Below, in pieces: positions 23,116 through 31,949 of a stretch of 64,000 bases of DNA. Source of the stretch: Flavobacterium phragmitis (GTDB lineage: Bacteria > Bacteroidota > Bacteroidia > Flavobacteriales > Flavobacteriaceae). Positions within the stretch are counted from its first letter, which is position 1; every line of letters starts with the position of its first letter. The DNA lies in NCBI RefSeq assembly GCF_900112575.1, contig NZ_FOMH01000003.1, positions 1 to 64,000 on the forward strand, written 5' to 3'. A model generated the notes under the pieces. It saw only the letters and a list, made by a program, of their open reading frames with translations, was not told where the DNA came from and did not search any database. Position numbers and translations under genes: made by a program.

Positions 23116-24288
23116 TTAATCAATCGGCAAAATCGTAACTAATTCTCCTGCCTGCATTTTTTCGCAGTTGTGTTCTACAATAACTAAACCATTGGCGATA
23201 GCAAAAGAATTTAGCATTGACGACGCCTGACCGTCTAAAATGGCAACACTTGTTTCATCATACAATGCTTTTAGAAACAATGTTTTACCTGTTGTATTCT
23301 TTATGTCATCGTTCAATTTTCTAACAATTTTCGGAAGATGCGTATTTGAAAAACCCATCAGGTTTTTTACTGCCGGATAAACATAAATATAGAAATTCGT
23401 TAATGATGAAGCTGGATTTCCTGGAAGTGCAAATACTAATGTATTTTTTTTAGAACCAAAGAACATGGGCTTTCCGGGTTTTTGATTTATTTTATAAAAG
23501 AGTTCTTGTACTCCATTTTCCAATAAAGCTTCTTTCACAAAATCATAATCACCAACTGATATTCCACCAGAAATCAATACAATGTCATTCTTTTTTAAGA
23601 GGTCTTTTAAGGCATTTTTAGTTTCTTTTAAACTGTCTTTTACTCTAAAAACTTTAGCATTTTTAATTCCTATAGTTTGTAAAGTGGCTTGAAGCATTAT
23701 GGAATTACTCTCGTAGATTTTTCCTTTCTTTAATTTTTTCCCTGGCTCTACTAATTCGTTTCCTGTTACTAAAATGGCCACTTTAGGCTTTTTATAAACT
23801 TGTATTTCTGTAATTCCTAAACAGGCTAAAAAACCAATTGCCGCTGGTGTAATTACTGTATTGGCATCAAAAACAACATCTTCTTCATTAATTTGTTCAC
23901 CTTTATTTCTAACATTTGAAAAAGGTTCCGGCATTTTGGCAATCAAAATCGAATTTTCATTAGCCATTACATCTTCCTGCATTACTACAGTATCTGCATT
24001 TTTAGGAACGTGAGCACCAGTAAAAATACGTACAGCTTCATTTTCTTTCAGTTTTACCTTTACATGATCTCCTGCCTGAGAAATTCCAACGATATCAAAT
24101 TGATGCCTTCCAGAATGAATAAACGCATATCCATCCATAGCAGATTGACGAAACGGTGGCATAGCGATGGGCGAATAAATGGTTTCTGCCAGAACATAGC
24201 CAAGTGCTTTACGTACTTGTATTTTTTGTTTCGGCATATTTGAGCTATTCGCTGCAACAATTTCTAAGGCTTCTTTGACTTCAATCAT
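23116..24288 (-). CDS. moeA: Molybdopterin molybdenumtransferase MoeA
   Basis: Protein of 390 residues catalysing insertion of molybdate into adenylated molybdopterin with release of AMP. Domain marks in order: PPFRQSAMDGYAF near 45, RIFTGAHVPKNADTVVMQED near 88, VAILVTGNELVEPG near 170, LISGGISVGDYDFVKEAL near 240 and VFALPGNPASSLTNFYIY near 285. It is the first gene of the eight-gene operon; downstream mobA is 296 bp away, with repeats between, so an internal promoter is possible. A palindromic site lies directly before its ATG. Confidence 0.95.
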   Translation of the reverse strand: MIEVKEALEIVAANSSNMPKQKIQVRKALGYVLAETIYSPIAMPPFRQSAMDGYAFIHSGRHQFDIVGISQAGDHVKVKLKENEAVRIFTGAHVPKNADTVVMQEDVMANENSILIAKMPEPFSNVRNKGEQINEEDVVFDANTVITPAAIGFLACLGITEIQVYKKPKVAILVTGNELVEPGKKLKKGKIYESNSIMLQATLQTIGIKNAKVFRVKDSLKETKNALKDLLKKNDIVLISGGISVGDYDFVKEALLENGVQELFYKINQKPGKPMFFGSKKNTLVFALPGNPASSLTNFYIYVYPAVKNLMGFSNTHLPKIVRKLNDDIKNTTGKTLFLKALYDETSVAILDGQASSMLNSFAIANGLVIVEHNCEKMQAGELVTILPID

Positions 24289-24314
24289 TTTTATCTAGAT
24301 ATAAAACTAAGTAA

Positions 24315-24342
24315 AAATACTTATTTATAAGTATAAGTATTT
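24315..24342. promoter_or_regulatory. Palindromic site before moeA, possible operator
   Basis: AAATACTTA at 24315-24323 and TAAGTATTT at 24334-24342 are perfect inverted repeats. An inner TAAGTAT at 24328-24334 gives a second, tighter palindrome, ATACTTA-TTTA-TAAGTAT. The site is 27-54 bp before the moeA start codon, where a repressor or activator of the cofactor operon would bind. No TAnnTTTG box was found on this strand. Confidence 0.45.
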
Positions 24343-24693
24343 CTGCTTACGATGAACATTTTTTTTGGTTTTATTTTAATTTCTATAAAATTACTCTAAT
24401 TTATTCAAAATCAACTTTAAAATTTTTATCTGATTTTTATAAAATAAAAAGCAAAATGGCTTTTTAAGACGTTTTACACCCCTTTATCAAATAAAATAAA
24501 CTATTTAAAATAGATTTAAAAAATGAAAAGCAAGTATAAAATACTACAATTTCTTTACTGCTTAAAAATTATTTTAACATTTGTCTGAATTCCACAAACC
24601 TTTTCATCCCTTTTAAAACAAGGCTTTCGCATACGAAACCTCATCTACAGCAAGTACATAGCGCTTTATTTTTCAAAAAAAAGCAAACAAACT

Positions 24694-24724
24694 TTTGGTT
24701 TTTATTATATAAAATTTAACTTTG
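24694..24724 (+). promoter_or_regulatory. Promoter of the sulfatase/SusCD locus
   Basis: TTTG at 24694-24697, a 19-base spacer and TAACTTTG at 24717-24724 match the flavobacterial consensus exactly. Transcription should start near 24731, giving a leader of about 480 nt before susC at 25214. The region 24343-24690 is AT-rich and shows no gene. Confidence 0.8.
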
Positions 24725-24777
24725 TCTATAGGATTAGTAGAGTTTAAAATAATATTTCAAACTAAAAAATTATTATT

Positions 24778-24864
24778 GTGAAAACAACAGAAAGCATATT
24801 GCATTACATTCTTCCTAAAAAATACACTTATAACACTTCTTGTTGTATGTGTTTCTGTTGTTAA
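24778..24864 (+). CDS. Putative leader peptide 1, ending in a cysteine run
   Basis: A 28-residue frame from a GTG at 24778. It starts with Met(GTG)-KTTESILHY and ends in TSCCMCFCC before a TAA at 24862. Five of the last seven residues are Cys, coded only by TGT. The frame lies about 48 nt after the predicted start of transcription, inside the long leader of the susC-sulfatase operon. Its first codons (24783-24793, AACAACAGAAA) are the perfect complement of its last codons (24852-24862, TTTCTGTTGTT). I infer a ribosome-stalling sensor of cysteine supply; expression is not proven. N-terminal MKT-x-x-S is shared with leader peptide 2. Confidence 0.6.
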   Translation: MKTTESILHYILPKKYTYNTSCCMCFCC

Positions 24865-25047
24865 TAATCTACTTTTGTTTTGTTTGCTAATCATCACATA
24901 AAAGCAAATTTCTTAAAAACACACCACCAAAAACATTTATTGCATTTACCCAAAAATCTTTCTGAAGCATTTTACTGCTTTGGACAGATTCTTGAAACCA
25001 TACCTTTTATTCAGAAATTAAATAACTAACAACTAAAGAAAACTACA

Positions 25048-25080
25048 ATGAAAACAATGCAAAGCTGTTGCTGTAAATAA
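25048..25080 (+). CDS. Putative leader peptide 2, MKTMQSCCCK
   Basis: A 10-residue frame with three consecutive Cys codons (TGT TGC TGT, 25066-25074), stopping at TAA 25078-25080. It is followed within 5 nt by a strong hairpin and, 134 nt further, by susC. Its Cys codons overlap the left arm of a competing helix. The arrangement (short ORF, codons of one amino acid, alternative hairpins, then a nutrient operon) is that of amino-acid attenuators such as trp or his leaders. The regulated genes concern sulfate esters, a source of sulfur for cysteine. Confidence 0.65.
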   Translation: MKTMQSCCCK

Positions 25081-25118
25081 AAAAAGCCATTTCTGCGGCA
25101 ACAGAAATGGCAAGGCTT
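25065..25118 (+). promoter_or_regulatory. Mutually exclusive RNA helices after leader peptide 2 (putative attenuator)
   Basis: Helix B is perfect: GCCATTTCTG (25086-25095) with CAGAAATGGC (25102-25111), loop CGGCAA. Helix A pairs the Cys-codon stretch CTGTTGCTG (25065-25073) with CGGCAACAG (25096-25104), with one G-U pair. The two share 25102-25104 and cannot coexist. CAACAGAAA (25099-25107) also complements TTTCTGTTG in leader ORF 1 (24852-24860). There is no T-run after helix B, so a simple intrinsic terminator is not shown; Rho or a translation effect is possible. Confidence 0.6.
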
Positions 25119-25213
25119 AAAGAACATTTATCACTAAATCAAGAACACTTTTAGAGTGCTGTATAAACAGTGCTCAGGGCGTCTTGTTAATTACTTAAAA
25201 CCATTACAAAGAA

Positions 25214-28200
25214 ATGAAAAAAAAATTAAACATATACATACCGCTGTTTCTACTCTTGATAACGGCGGGAATACACGCCCAAAATACCACGCCGCTTATT
25301 CAATCAAAACTCGACGGAACTGTAGTCGATGCTATTACAAATCAACCCATTATAGGTGCATCAGTTACCATTAAAGGAACAACTCACGGCGTTGTAACTG
25401 ATGCCGAAGGAAAATTTTATTTTCAGACAGGACAAAAATTCCCTTATACTTTGATCGTAAGTTACATTGGATATAAAAAGTTAGAAATAATTGTAGAGAA
25501 AAACCCAGTAATTATTAATCTTAAAGAAGAACGTCAGGAACTAGATGAATTAGTAGTTGTAGGTTACGGAACTCAAAAAAGAAAAGACATTACAGGTTCT
25601 GTAGCATCGGTTCCAAAAGCCAATTTGTCTCAGGTAACTTCTTCAGCGGATAATCTTTTAAGAGGAGCAATTTCTGGAGTTGTAGTCACACAAAGTTCAG
25701 GACGACCAGGAGCCTCTTCAAGTGTGCGTATTCGTGGAGGAAACTCTATTACAGCAGGTAACGAACCGCTTTATGTTGTGGATGGAATTTTGATTTATAA
25801 TGACAACTCAAACAGTTCGGCTGGAGTTGCTTATGCGGGTGCAAGTGTCAACGTATTGTCTACTATAAATCCTGCTGATATTGAATCTATAGAAGTTTTA
25901 AAAGATGCTTCGGCAACTGCTATTTATGGTTCTCGAGGTGCTAATGGCGTTGTCATTATTACTACCAAAAAAGGAACTAAAGGACAAGATAATATTTCGT
26001 ACCAAGGTTATTTCGGATTCCAGAACATCTCCAAAAAACTAAGAATAATGAACGCCAGCGAATGGGCTAGTTTAAGAAATGATGTTCAGGCAAGTATTGG
26101 TCAAGCTCCATCTTTTACAGCTGCTCAGATTGAAGCGTTTAAAACTTCTGGAAGTTATGATTGGCAAGATGCCGCATTTGTGACTGCTGCGCCAATACAA
26201 AGTCATAACCTATCTTTCTCTGGCGGAGATGAAAGATCCAGATATTCAATCTCGGCTGGTTATTTTGATCAAGATGGAATAGTTTTAGGTAGTGATTTTA
26301 AACGTATTTCTCTTCGTGCTAACTATGAAAGAAATTATTCTCAGAATTTCAAATTTGGCGTAAATGCGAATTATACGAATTCTATTTCGAATGGAGTTGG
26401 ATCCAGCAGCAGTGGTGGCAGAAATCCAAATCCGTTAGTTGGTGTTTTATTAACTGCTCCCGTAGTTCCTATTAAAAATGCAGACGGAAGTTACAACGTA
26501 ACCAACAACCCTTATACAACTTCTGTAAATGGTTATGTTTCCAATCCGATTAATGATTTGGAAAATACTACTAATGAAACCAAAATCAATAGAATCTTGA
26601 CGAGTTTATTTGGTGAATACAAAATCACTAAAAAACTAACTGCTAAAGTCGCCGTAAGCGGGGATGTTATTAATACAAAACAAAATTATTACGCCCCTGC
26701 AAATACATCAAATGGTGCAGGAACAAAAGGTTTAGCTTCTGTTGGAGATAGAGTCGTAAGCTCTGTTTTAAATGAAAACACCTTAAATTACAATACTAAT
26801 TTTGGAGAAAGTCATAAGTTTTCTGCTTTAGGCGGTTACACGCTTCAATACACGAAAGGCGAGGTTGTAAATGCAGGAGCACAGACCTTTGTAAATGATG
26901 CCAATACATACAATGCTTTGCAAGATGGTGTTGCTGTAAAACCGTACAGCGATGCTTATGAAAGTGTATTAAAATCTTGGCTGGCAAGAATAAATTATTC
27001 TTATAAAGGAAAATATAATTTCACTTTATCTGGACGTGCAGATGGTTCTTCGAGATTTGGTGCTGAATCACTTTGGGGATACTTTCCTTCTGCTGGATTT
27101 TCTTGGAATATTACTGATGAAGAATTTGCGAACAACATCAAAGGCGTAACCGAAGCCAAATTGAGAATCACCGCAGGAACAACAGGAAACCAAGAAATTG
27201 GAAATTACCTTTCTTTACCAGCAATGGGTTCTGTAAACTACTCTTTTGGAGGAACATTATATACTGGTTTAGCTCCTACCCGATTGGCCAATCCCGATTT
27301 AAAATGGGAGAAAACAACTCAATATAACGTTGGATTGGATTTGTCCTTATTAGACCGAAAAATCAATTTTGTCTTTGATGTATATTACAAAAAAACAAAC
27401 GATTTATTGATCAGTGTTCCTGTTCCATTGAGTTCTGGTTATGCAACAATACTTCAGAATATTGGTGGTGTTGAAAACAAAGGTTTGGAAATTGGTTTAA
27501 CTACTGAAAATATTAAAACCGAAAAATTCGCATGGAATTCCAACATTGTATTTTCTGCCAACAAAAATAAAGTTACTGAAATTGGAAATGGTGTAAACGA
27601 GTTTTTCCCTGTAGTTCCAAATGGTTCATTACTACAACAGCAACCCGTTATTGTAAAGGTTGGATTGCCTTTAGGAACATTCTGGGGTTATAAAACCAAC
27701 GGAATTTTCCAGACTCAGGAAGAAGTCAACACACAACCAAAAATCAACAGTTTGGCCAATACCACAGTGGGAGACAGAAAATATGTTGATGCAAATGGAG
27801 ATGGCGTAATTAATGCCCTAGACAAAGGAAATTTAGGAACTTCTCAGCCAAAATTTGTCGGCAGTTTCAGCAATACTGTTTCATACAATGATTTTGATTT
27901 AAATTTCTCTTTCCAAGGATCTTATGGAGGAAAAATCTTTAATGCTTTAAATCAGCAATTAGAAATTTCTACTCTTGGAACTAATGCTGCAACCACTTTA
28001 AATGATCGTTGGACACCAACAAATCCAAGCAATGAAATTCCGAGAGCAACAAGCTCTCCGTTGGGAATTGTTTCCGAAAGATATGTTGAAGATGCTTCTT
28101 TCTTACGATTGAAATTAATCACGCTAGGTTATACTTTACCTAAAAGTGTTTCTAAAAAACTGGGGACTAAAAGTGTGAAATTCTATGTATCAGCAGAAAA

Positions 28201-28339
28201 TTTAATTACATGGACAAAATACACTGGTTATGATCCAGAGGTAAGCTCTTACGAACAAAACAACTTATATCCGGGAATTGATTTTGGTTCTTATCCAAAC
28301 TCTAAAACATTCATCTCGGGCTTGAACGTAACTTTCTAA
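25214..28339 (+). CDS. SusC/RagA-type TonB-linked outer-membrane transporter (locus 1)
   Basis: Protein of 1041 residues. A signal peptide ends near IHAQ (residue 24). A carboxypeptidase-regulatory-like domain follows (residues about 35-110; GASVTIKGTTHGVVTDAEGK), then the TonB-box region ELDELVVVGYGTQKR, the plug (SSVRIRGGNSITAGNEPLYV; IESIEVLKDASATAIYGSRG) and a long beta-barrel ending in ISGLNVTF. It imports bound ligand across the outer membrane using TonB energy. The adjacent SusD gene (16 nt gap) forms the lid. With three sulfatase-like genes downstream, the ligand is probably a sulfated compound, by inference. Confidence 0.95.
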   Translation: MKKKLNIYIPLFLLLITAGIHAQNTTPLIQSKLDGTVVDAITNQPIIGASVTIKGTTHGVVTDAEGKFYFQTGQKFPYTLIVSYIGYKKLEIIVEKNPVIINLKEERQELDELVVVGYGTQKRKDITGSVASVPKANLSQVTSSADNLLRGAISGVVVTQSSGRPGASSSVRIRGGNSITAGNEPLYVVDGILIYNDNSNSSAGVAYAGASVNVLSTINPADIESIEVLKDASATAIYGSRGANGVVIITTKKGTKGQDNISYQGYFGFQNISKKLRIMNASEWASLRNDVQASIGQAPSFTAAQIEAFKTSGSYDWQDAAFVTAAPIQSHNLSFSGGDERSRYSISAGYFDQDGIVLGSDFKRISLRANYERNYSQNFKFGVNANYTNSISNGVGSSSSGGRNPNPLVGVLLTAPVVPIKNADGSYNVTNNPYTTSVNGYVSNPINDLENTTNETKINRILTSLFGEYKITKKLTAKVAVSGDVINTKQNYYAPANTSNGAGTKGLASVGDRVVSSVLNENTLNYNTNFGESHKFSALGGYTLQYTKGEVVNAGAQTFVNDANTYNALQDGVAVKPYSDAYESVLKSWLARINYSYKGKYNFTLSGRADGSSRFGAESLWGYFPSAGFSWNITDEEFANNIKGVTEAKLRITAGTTGNQEIGNYLSLPAMGSVNYSFGGTLYTGLAPTRLANPDLKWEKTTQYNVGLDLSLLDRKINFVFDVYYKKTNDLLISVPVPLSSGYATILQNIGGVENKGLEIGLTTENIKTEKFAWNSNIVFSANKNKVTEIGNGVNEFFPVVPNGSLLQQQPVIVKVGLPLGTFWGYKTNGIFQTQEEVNTQPKINSLANTTVGDRKYVDANGDGVINALDKGNLGTSQPKFVGSFSNTVSYNDFDLNFSFQGSYGGKIFNALNQQLEISTLGTNAATTLNDRWTPTNPSNEIPRATSSPLGIVSERYVEDASFLRLKLITLGYTLPKSVSKKLGTKSVKFYVSAENLITWTKYTGYDPEVSSYEQNNLYPGIDFGSYPNSKTFISGLNVTF

Positions 28340-28355
28340 GTAAAAAATATATAAA

Positions 28356-29828
28356 ATGAAAAAGATCATTATAACATTCCTTTTAAGTGCCGGTTTATTG
28401 ATATCATGCACAGAATTGGAGGTAACACCAACCTCTTTTGTAACCGAAGACAATTATTTTATCACTCAGGATGATGCTGTTGCTAGTGTTACCGCAGTTT
28501 ACGCTTCCTTAAGCCTTGATCCGGGTGAGCAGAGTTTATTTGGTAGAAATCTTTATTTCCTAACCGATATGGGTTCAGATTATGCTGCCGCTGGAGTTTC
28601 TGCTACCAATCCGCAGGTAAGAGCCATGAGCGCTTTAACTCACGATGCCACAACCGACCGTGTTCAGGTAGCTTGGAGACAAATTTATGCAGGAATCAAC
28701 AGAGCCAATGTTTCTATTGATAATATTCCGAAAGTAACAGGAAATGAAGTTATCAAAACACGATTAATTAATGAAGCTAAATTTATTAGAGCATTACTTT
28801 ATTTTCAAGCGGTTCGTCTTTGGGGAGGTGTGCCAATTGTTTTACACGAAGCAACTTCTATCCAATTGGGCAGTCTTAAAACAAACAGAGCAACTGTAGA
28901 AGAAGTTTATACGCAAATTATAAAAGATTTAACTGATGCTGAAGCTTTACCGGCAACTTACACTGCTGCAGATGCCGGACGTGCCACGTCTGGAGCTGCA
29001 AAAGCTATTTTAGCAAAAGTGTACCTAACGAGAAAAGACTGGCCAAATGCAATTGCAAAATCGAGAGAAGTAATTAATGGAGGTTATGGATATGCTTTGT
29101 TCGAAGATTTTCAGGACATTTTTACCAAAACCAAAAAGAATGGAAAAGAACATATTTTCTCTGTTCAGTTTGAGCCAAATCAGGCTGGAAATGGTTCTAG
29201 CGGAAGTACTTTTCAGGCAACCTCATTTACCGGATTTACAGCAACAGAACCTGCTGATATTATCTCAGATGTTGCCTTGTTTTATGATATTTATGCACCT
29301 GGAGATAAAAGAAGAGATGTTAGCTACGCCAAACAATTGCTTAATCCGACAACGGGAACGCTTTATACTTTTCCAAAACCAATCTTCAAAAAATATCTGG
29401 ATTTAACGAATCTGGCAACACCTGCAAACGTTTCAATTAACTTTCCAGTAATTCGTTATGCCGACATCCTTTTGTCTTTAGCAGAAGCGATAAACGAACA
29501 AAGCGGCCCAACAGCAGAAACTTACGAATTAATCAATCAAATCCGCAGAAGAGCTTTCGGAAAAGCCATTACAACTCCAGATGCAACTGTAGATTTAGTA
29601 GGATTAAATCAGGCAACATTTAGAGCCGCCATTCAGGAAGAACGCAAAAAAGAATTTGTTCAGGAAGGACAGCGTTGGTACGATTTGGTACGATGGGGAA
29701 CTTTGGTTACAGAAGTAAAAAAAGTAACTGCTAAAAACTCTGTTTCAGAACGAAATAATCTTTACCCGATTCCGCAGAGTGAAAGAAATATCAATCCGGA
29801 TGGCTTACCTCAAAATCCTGGATATTAA
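28356..29828 (+). CDS. SusD/RagB-type surface lipoprotein (locus 1)
   Basis: Protein of 490 residues. MKKIIITFLLSAGLLISC is a signal peptide with lipobox Cys18, so the mature protein is lipid-anchored and exported to the surface. The helical SusD pattern is clear: RLINEAKFIRALLYFQAVRL, WGGVPIVLHEA, GAAKAILAKVYLTRKDWPNA, and the closing RAAIQEERKKEFVQEGQRWY with DLVRWG and NLYPIPQSE. It works with SusC 1 as ligand-capturing lid. Typical for the pair is the 16-nt gap between them. Confidence 0.95.
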   Translation: MKKIIITFLLSAGLLISCTELEVTPTSFVTEDNYFITQDDAVASVTAVYASLSLDPGEQSLFGRNLYFLTDMGSDYAAAGVSATNPQVRAMSALTHDATTDRVQVAWRQIYAGINRANVSIDNIPKVTGNEVIKTRLINEAKFIRALLYFQAVRLWGGVPIVLHEATSIQLGSLKTNRATVEEVYTQIIKDLTDAEALPATYTAADAGRATSGAAKAILAKVYLTRKDWPNAIAKSREVINGGYGYALFEDFQDIFTKTKKNGKEHIFSVQFEPNQAGNGSSGSTFQATSFTGFTATEPADIISDVALFYDIYAPGDKRRDVSYAKQLLNPTTGTLYTFPKPIFKKYLDLTNLATPANVSINFPVIRYADILLSLAEAINEQSGPTAETYELINQIRRRAFGKAITTPDATVDLVGLNQATFRAAIQEERKKEFVQEGQRWYDLVRWGTLVTEVKKVTAKNSVSERNNLYPIPQSERNINPDGLPQNPGY

Positions 29829-29831
29829 ATT

Positions 29832-29975
29832 TTAAACACATAGAGACATAGATTTTAATTATTAATAAAGAAAGTAAAAGAGAAACTCGTTTCTCCAGAC
29901 ATAGTTGTTATGTGAATTGAAATAAGTGAAACGCCTTTTTATCACAGAGAAATTCTATGATTCTATGTGTTTTAA
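29832..29975. repeat. Inverted repeat acacatagagacatag type
   Basis: AAACACATAGAGACATAG after susD and CTATGATTCTATGTGTTTT near 29955-29974 form the arms of a large imperfect palindrome. AACACATAGAAACATAG at 5331-5347 is a half copy. It separates susD from the first sulfatase gene and could stabilise the upstream mRNA. Confidence 0.7.
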
Positions 29976-30019
29976 AAAATAATAATTAGAAAACCTAATA
30001 ACTAAAAAACTATAAAATC

Positions 30020-31936
30020 ATGAAAAAATTAAAAAATAACCTTTCAGTCAAAAGTCCCAAAAAGGGACTTTTGATTACTGCAATACTAGTTGCACAATTA
30101 GGATTTGCACAAGACACACAAGAATTTAAAGGCACAATCGGCAAGACTTTGGCAGATTCAAAAGAATATTGGCCAGAGCCTCTAACCGCTCCAAAAGGCG
30201 CTCCAAATGTGGTTTGGATTTTATTGGATGACGTTGGATTTGGTGCTTCAAGTGCTTTTGGGGGTTTAATCAACACTCCTACTTTTGATAATTTGGCCAA
30301 TAACGGATTGCGTTATACGAACTTCCATACAACAGCGATTTGTGCACCAACCCGTGCCGCTTTATTGACGGGAAGAAATTCAGGAAGAGTTCATGTAAGC
30401 GGCTTTTCTCATACCATTTTATCAGCAGGTTTTCCAGGATGGGACGGAAGAATTCCTTCGGATAAAGGAACCATTGCAGAGATTCTTCGTGCAAACGGTT
30501 ACAATACTTTTGCCGTTGGAAAATATGGCGTTACACCAGATGAAGATGCATCAGATGCAGGTCCGTTTGACCGTTGGCCGACAGGAAAAGGTTTCGATCA
30601 TTTCTACGGATTCTTAGGTTCGCAGACCGATCAATACAATCCTGATTTAGTAGAAGACCAAGTTCATATAAAACCTGACGGACGTCATTTAAATGAATTA
30701 ATTACAGATAAAGCCATCAGCTATATTCAGAAACAGCAGAAAGCGGCGCCGGGAAAACCGTTTTTCTTGTACTATGCTCCGGGAGCTGTTCATGCACCTC
30801 ATCAGGTTGCCGAAAAATGGGTTGAACCATACAAAGGTAAATTTGATGAAGGCTGGGATGTTTACCGCGAAAAAGTATTGGCTAACCAGAAGAAATTAGG
30901 AATCTTTCCTCAAAATGCAGGACTGCCAGATCGTAACGCTTTAATTACGGAATGGAAAAAATTAACTCCAGACCAAAAGAAAGTATATGCCAGATTTATG
31001 GAAGTATATGCCGGATTCCTGACTTATACTGATTATGAAATTGGAAGAGTCGTAAATTACTTAAAAGAAAGCGGTCAATTGGACAACACTTTGATTTTTG
31101 TTGCAATTGGTGATAACGGAGCCAGTAAAGAAGGAACGCTGCAAGGAACAATTAATCAGAGCTTATTTTCTCAAGGAAAAACAGATGAAGAAAACTTCCA
31201 GAGTAATTTGAATAACATCGGCGAAATCGGAACAGCGAAAGGTCTAAATACGAATTATCCTTTAGGATGGGCACAGGCAACGAATGCTCCATTTAAGAAC
31301 TGGAAACAAGATGCACATTCTGAAGGCGGAACACGTAACCCGTTAATCGTATTTTATCCAAACGGAATTAAAGATAAAGGCGGTATCAGAAATCAATACA
31401 GTCATGTAACCGATTTACTTCCAACAACTTTAGCGATTACTGGAATAAAAGCTCCGGAATATATCAAAGGAATTAAGCAGGACATTATCCAAGGTTCTTC
31501 ATTCCAAGCTTCTTTAGACAATCCAAAAGCAGAATCATTGCATAAAGTGCAGTACTACTACATTTTTGGAAACAGAGCCATTTACAAAGACGGATGGAAA
31601 GCTTCTGCAGCACATTTACCTGATTCATTTGCTGTAAAAAAATCTTTAGGAAGCAATGAAAAACCGGCACCAAGCAACTTCGATACCGATGTTTGGGAAT
31701 TATATAATCTAAATGAAGACTTCAACGAACGTAATAATCTAGCGAAAAAATATCCAGAAAAACTGGCTGAACTTCAAAAATTATTTGATGAACAAGCCAA
31801 AGAAAACAATGTTTACCCATTGATTGACTGGCAGGATGTGTACAACAGAAGAATTCACAACACTGGAGCTGATAAAGGAAAAACAATTTCAGATTTAATC
31901 AAACAGGCAACGAAACCTGGAGGCAGTTCTAATTAA
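30020..31936 (+). CDS. Type I sulfatase (arylsulfatase A family), secreted
   Basis: Protein of 638 residues with a signal peptide (about residues 1-30, ending LGFAQ). The calcium-binding start is VVWILLDDVGFGA (Asp70, Asp71). The formylglycine site is Cys108 in AICAPTRAALLTGRN, matching C-x-[AP]-x-R, so it needs maturation by a formylglycine-generating enzyme or anSME elsewhere. FVAIGDNGASKEG gives the later metal-binding Asp-Asn. It hydrolyses sulfate esters in the periplasm. It resembles large arylsulfatases of Pseudomonas AtsA type (NQRGFDKFYG-like region here KGFDHFYGFLG). The substrate is unknown. Confidence 0.94.
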   Translation: MKKLKNNLSVKSPKKGLLITAILVAQLGFAQDTQEFKGTIGKTLADSKEYWPEPLTAPKGAPNVVWILLDDVGFGASSAFGGLINTPTFDNLANNGLRYTNFHTTAICAPTRAALLTGRNSGRVHVSGFSHTILSAGFPGWDGRIPSDKGTIAEILRANGYNTFAVGKYGVTPDEDASDAGPFDRWPTGKGFDHFYGFLGSQTDQYNPDLVEDQVHIKPDGRHLNELITDKAISYIQKQQKAAPGKPFFLYYAPGAVHAPHQVAEKWVEPYKGKFDEGWDVYREKVLANQKKLGIFPQNAGLPDRNALITEWKKLTPDQKKVYARFMEVYAGFLTYTDYEIGRVVNYLKESGQLDNTLIFVAIGDNGASKEGTLQGTINQSLFSQGKTDEENFQSNLNNIGEIGTAKGLNTNYPLGWAQATNAPFKNWKQDAHSEGGTRNPLIVFYPNGIKDKGGIRNQYSHVTDLLPTTLAITGIKAPEYIKGIKQDIIQGSSFQASLDNPKAESLHKVQYYYIFGNRAIYKDGWKASAAHLPDSFAVKKSLGSNEKPAPSNFDTDVWELYNLNEDFNERNNLAKKYPEKLAELQKLFDEQAKENNVYPLIDWQDVYNRRIHNTGADKGKTISDLIKQATKPGGSSN

Positions 31937-31949
31937 AGATTTCACACAA

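Noticed and set aside
24865..25047. Possible further small ORFs or a known riboswitch between the two leader ORFs
   Set aside because: I found no conserved riboswitch core such as SAM or TPP motifs and no frame with clear composition.
25142..25180. Terminator-like hairpin CACTTTTAGAGTG ... CAGTGCTC before susC
   Set aside because: Stems are short with mismatches and there is no T-run; too weak to call.
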